Of a stretch of DNA of 5,794 nucleotides, positions 5,741 to 5,794 are shown piece by piece. Origin of the DNA: CAZVWW01 sp964631265 (GTDB taxonomy: Bacteria > Thermotogota > Thermotogae > MWEM01). Numbering within the stretch: position 1 is the first letter of the stretch; every line of letters starts with the position of its first letter. The DNA lies in NCBI GenBank assembly GCA_964631265.1, contig CAZVWW010000135.1:1-5794 (forward strand). Direction: 5' to 3'. Both the position numbers and the translations under genes were made by a program. The notes beneath the pieces were generated by a model. The model was not told the origin of the DNA. It did no database searches and saw only the letters and a list, made by a program, of their open reading frames with translations.

Positions 5741-5794
5741 TTGAACGCCATTCTTCTGATTCTTCCGATTATTTTGTTGCGTTATGGATTTATG
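5741..5794 (+). CDS. N-terminus of a probable membrane protein, cut by the right edge
   Basis: Only 18 residues are in the window, read as MNAILLILPIILLRYGFM from a TTG start. The run of Leu and Ile from residues 4 to 13 is a membrane segment or signal anchor. A strong AGGAG and an extended -10 sit just upstream, so this looks like the first gene of its own transcript, independent of the broken kinase. Integral membrane methyltransferases and small permeases can begin like this, but the piece is too short to assign a family. Confidence 0.55.
   Translation, partial: MNAILLILPIILLRYGFM

Overview
The window looks like an accessory stretch of a bacterial chromosome built from two signal-transduction genes and worn-down mobile-element debris. 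Base composition is moderate to AT-rich. Starts are ATG and probably TTG behind AGGAG-type ribosome binding sites, and -10 boxes are of the ordinary housekeeping type. PAS-rich cytosolic hybrid kinases and PocR-type sensor domains are common in anaerobes, so an anaerobic Firmicute or a similar anaerobe is my best guess. I cannot name a genus and hold the guess loosely.

Layout. Bases 1-69 are the tail of a reading frame entering from the left edge on the + strand. Bases 74-123 are one copy of a diverged repeat that recurs inverted at 5561-5610. Bases 124 to about 320 fold well and resemble, on the - strand, the domain III/IV region of a bacterial group II intron cut at both ends. Bases 393-3938 (- strand) are a complete 1181-residue soluble hybrid histidine kinase: PAS, GAF-like, PAS, PAS, PAS, HisKA, HATPase, receiver, HPt. 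Bases 3939-4161 are a divergent promoter region. Bases 4162-5538 (+ strand) are a second sensor kinase, PAS-PocR-HisKA. It is interrupted in frame by a TAG and a TAA and has lost its ATPase domain where the right-hand repeat begins. Bases 5539-5740 hold that repeat and a promoter. A new gene, probably for a membrane protein, starts at a TTG at 5741 and runs off the right edge.

How the parts relate. The intact kinase carries a whole phosphorelay (His686, Asp991, His1129) but no DNA-binding or other output domain, and no response regulator lies in the window. Its final partner must be encoded elsewhere. The divergent neighbour was once a second sensor of similar style. Its 5' part still has a promoter and ribosome binding site, but its middle is broken by two nonsense codons, both probably replacing tyrosine, and its 3' part is gone. 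The inverted repeat copies at 74-123 and 5561-5610 bracket the whole kinase pair, and the right copy begins about 20 bases past the point where the kinase frame ends. The simplest reading is that mobile-element insertion and decay eroded this locus. I found no CRISPR array, tRNA, rRNA or recognisable new defence system.
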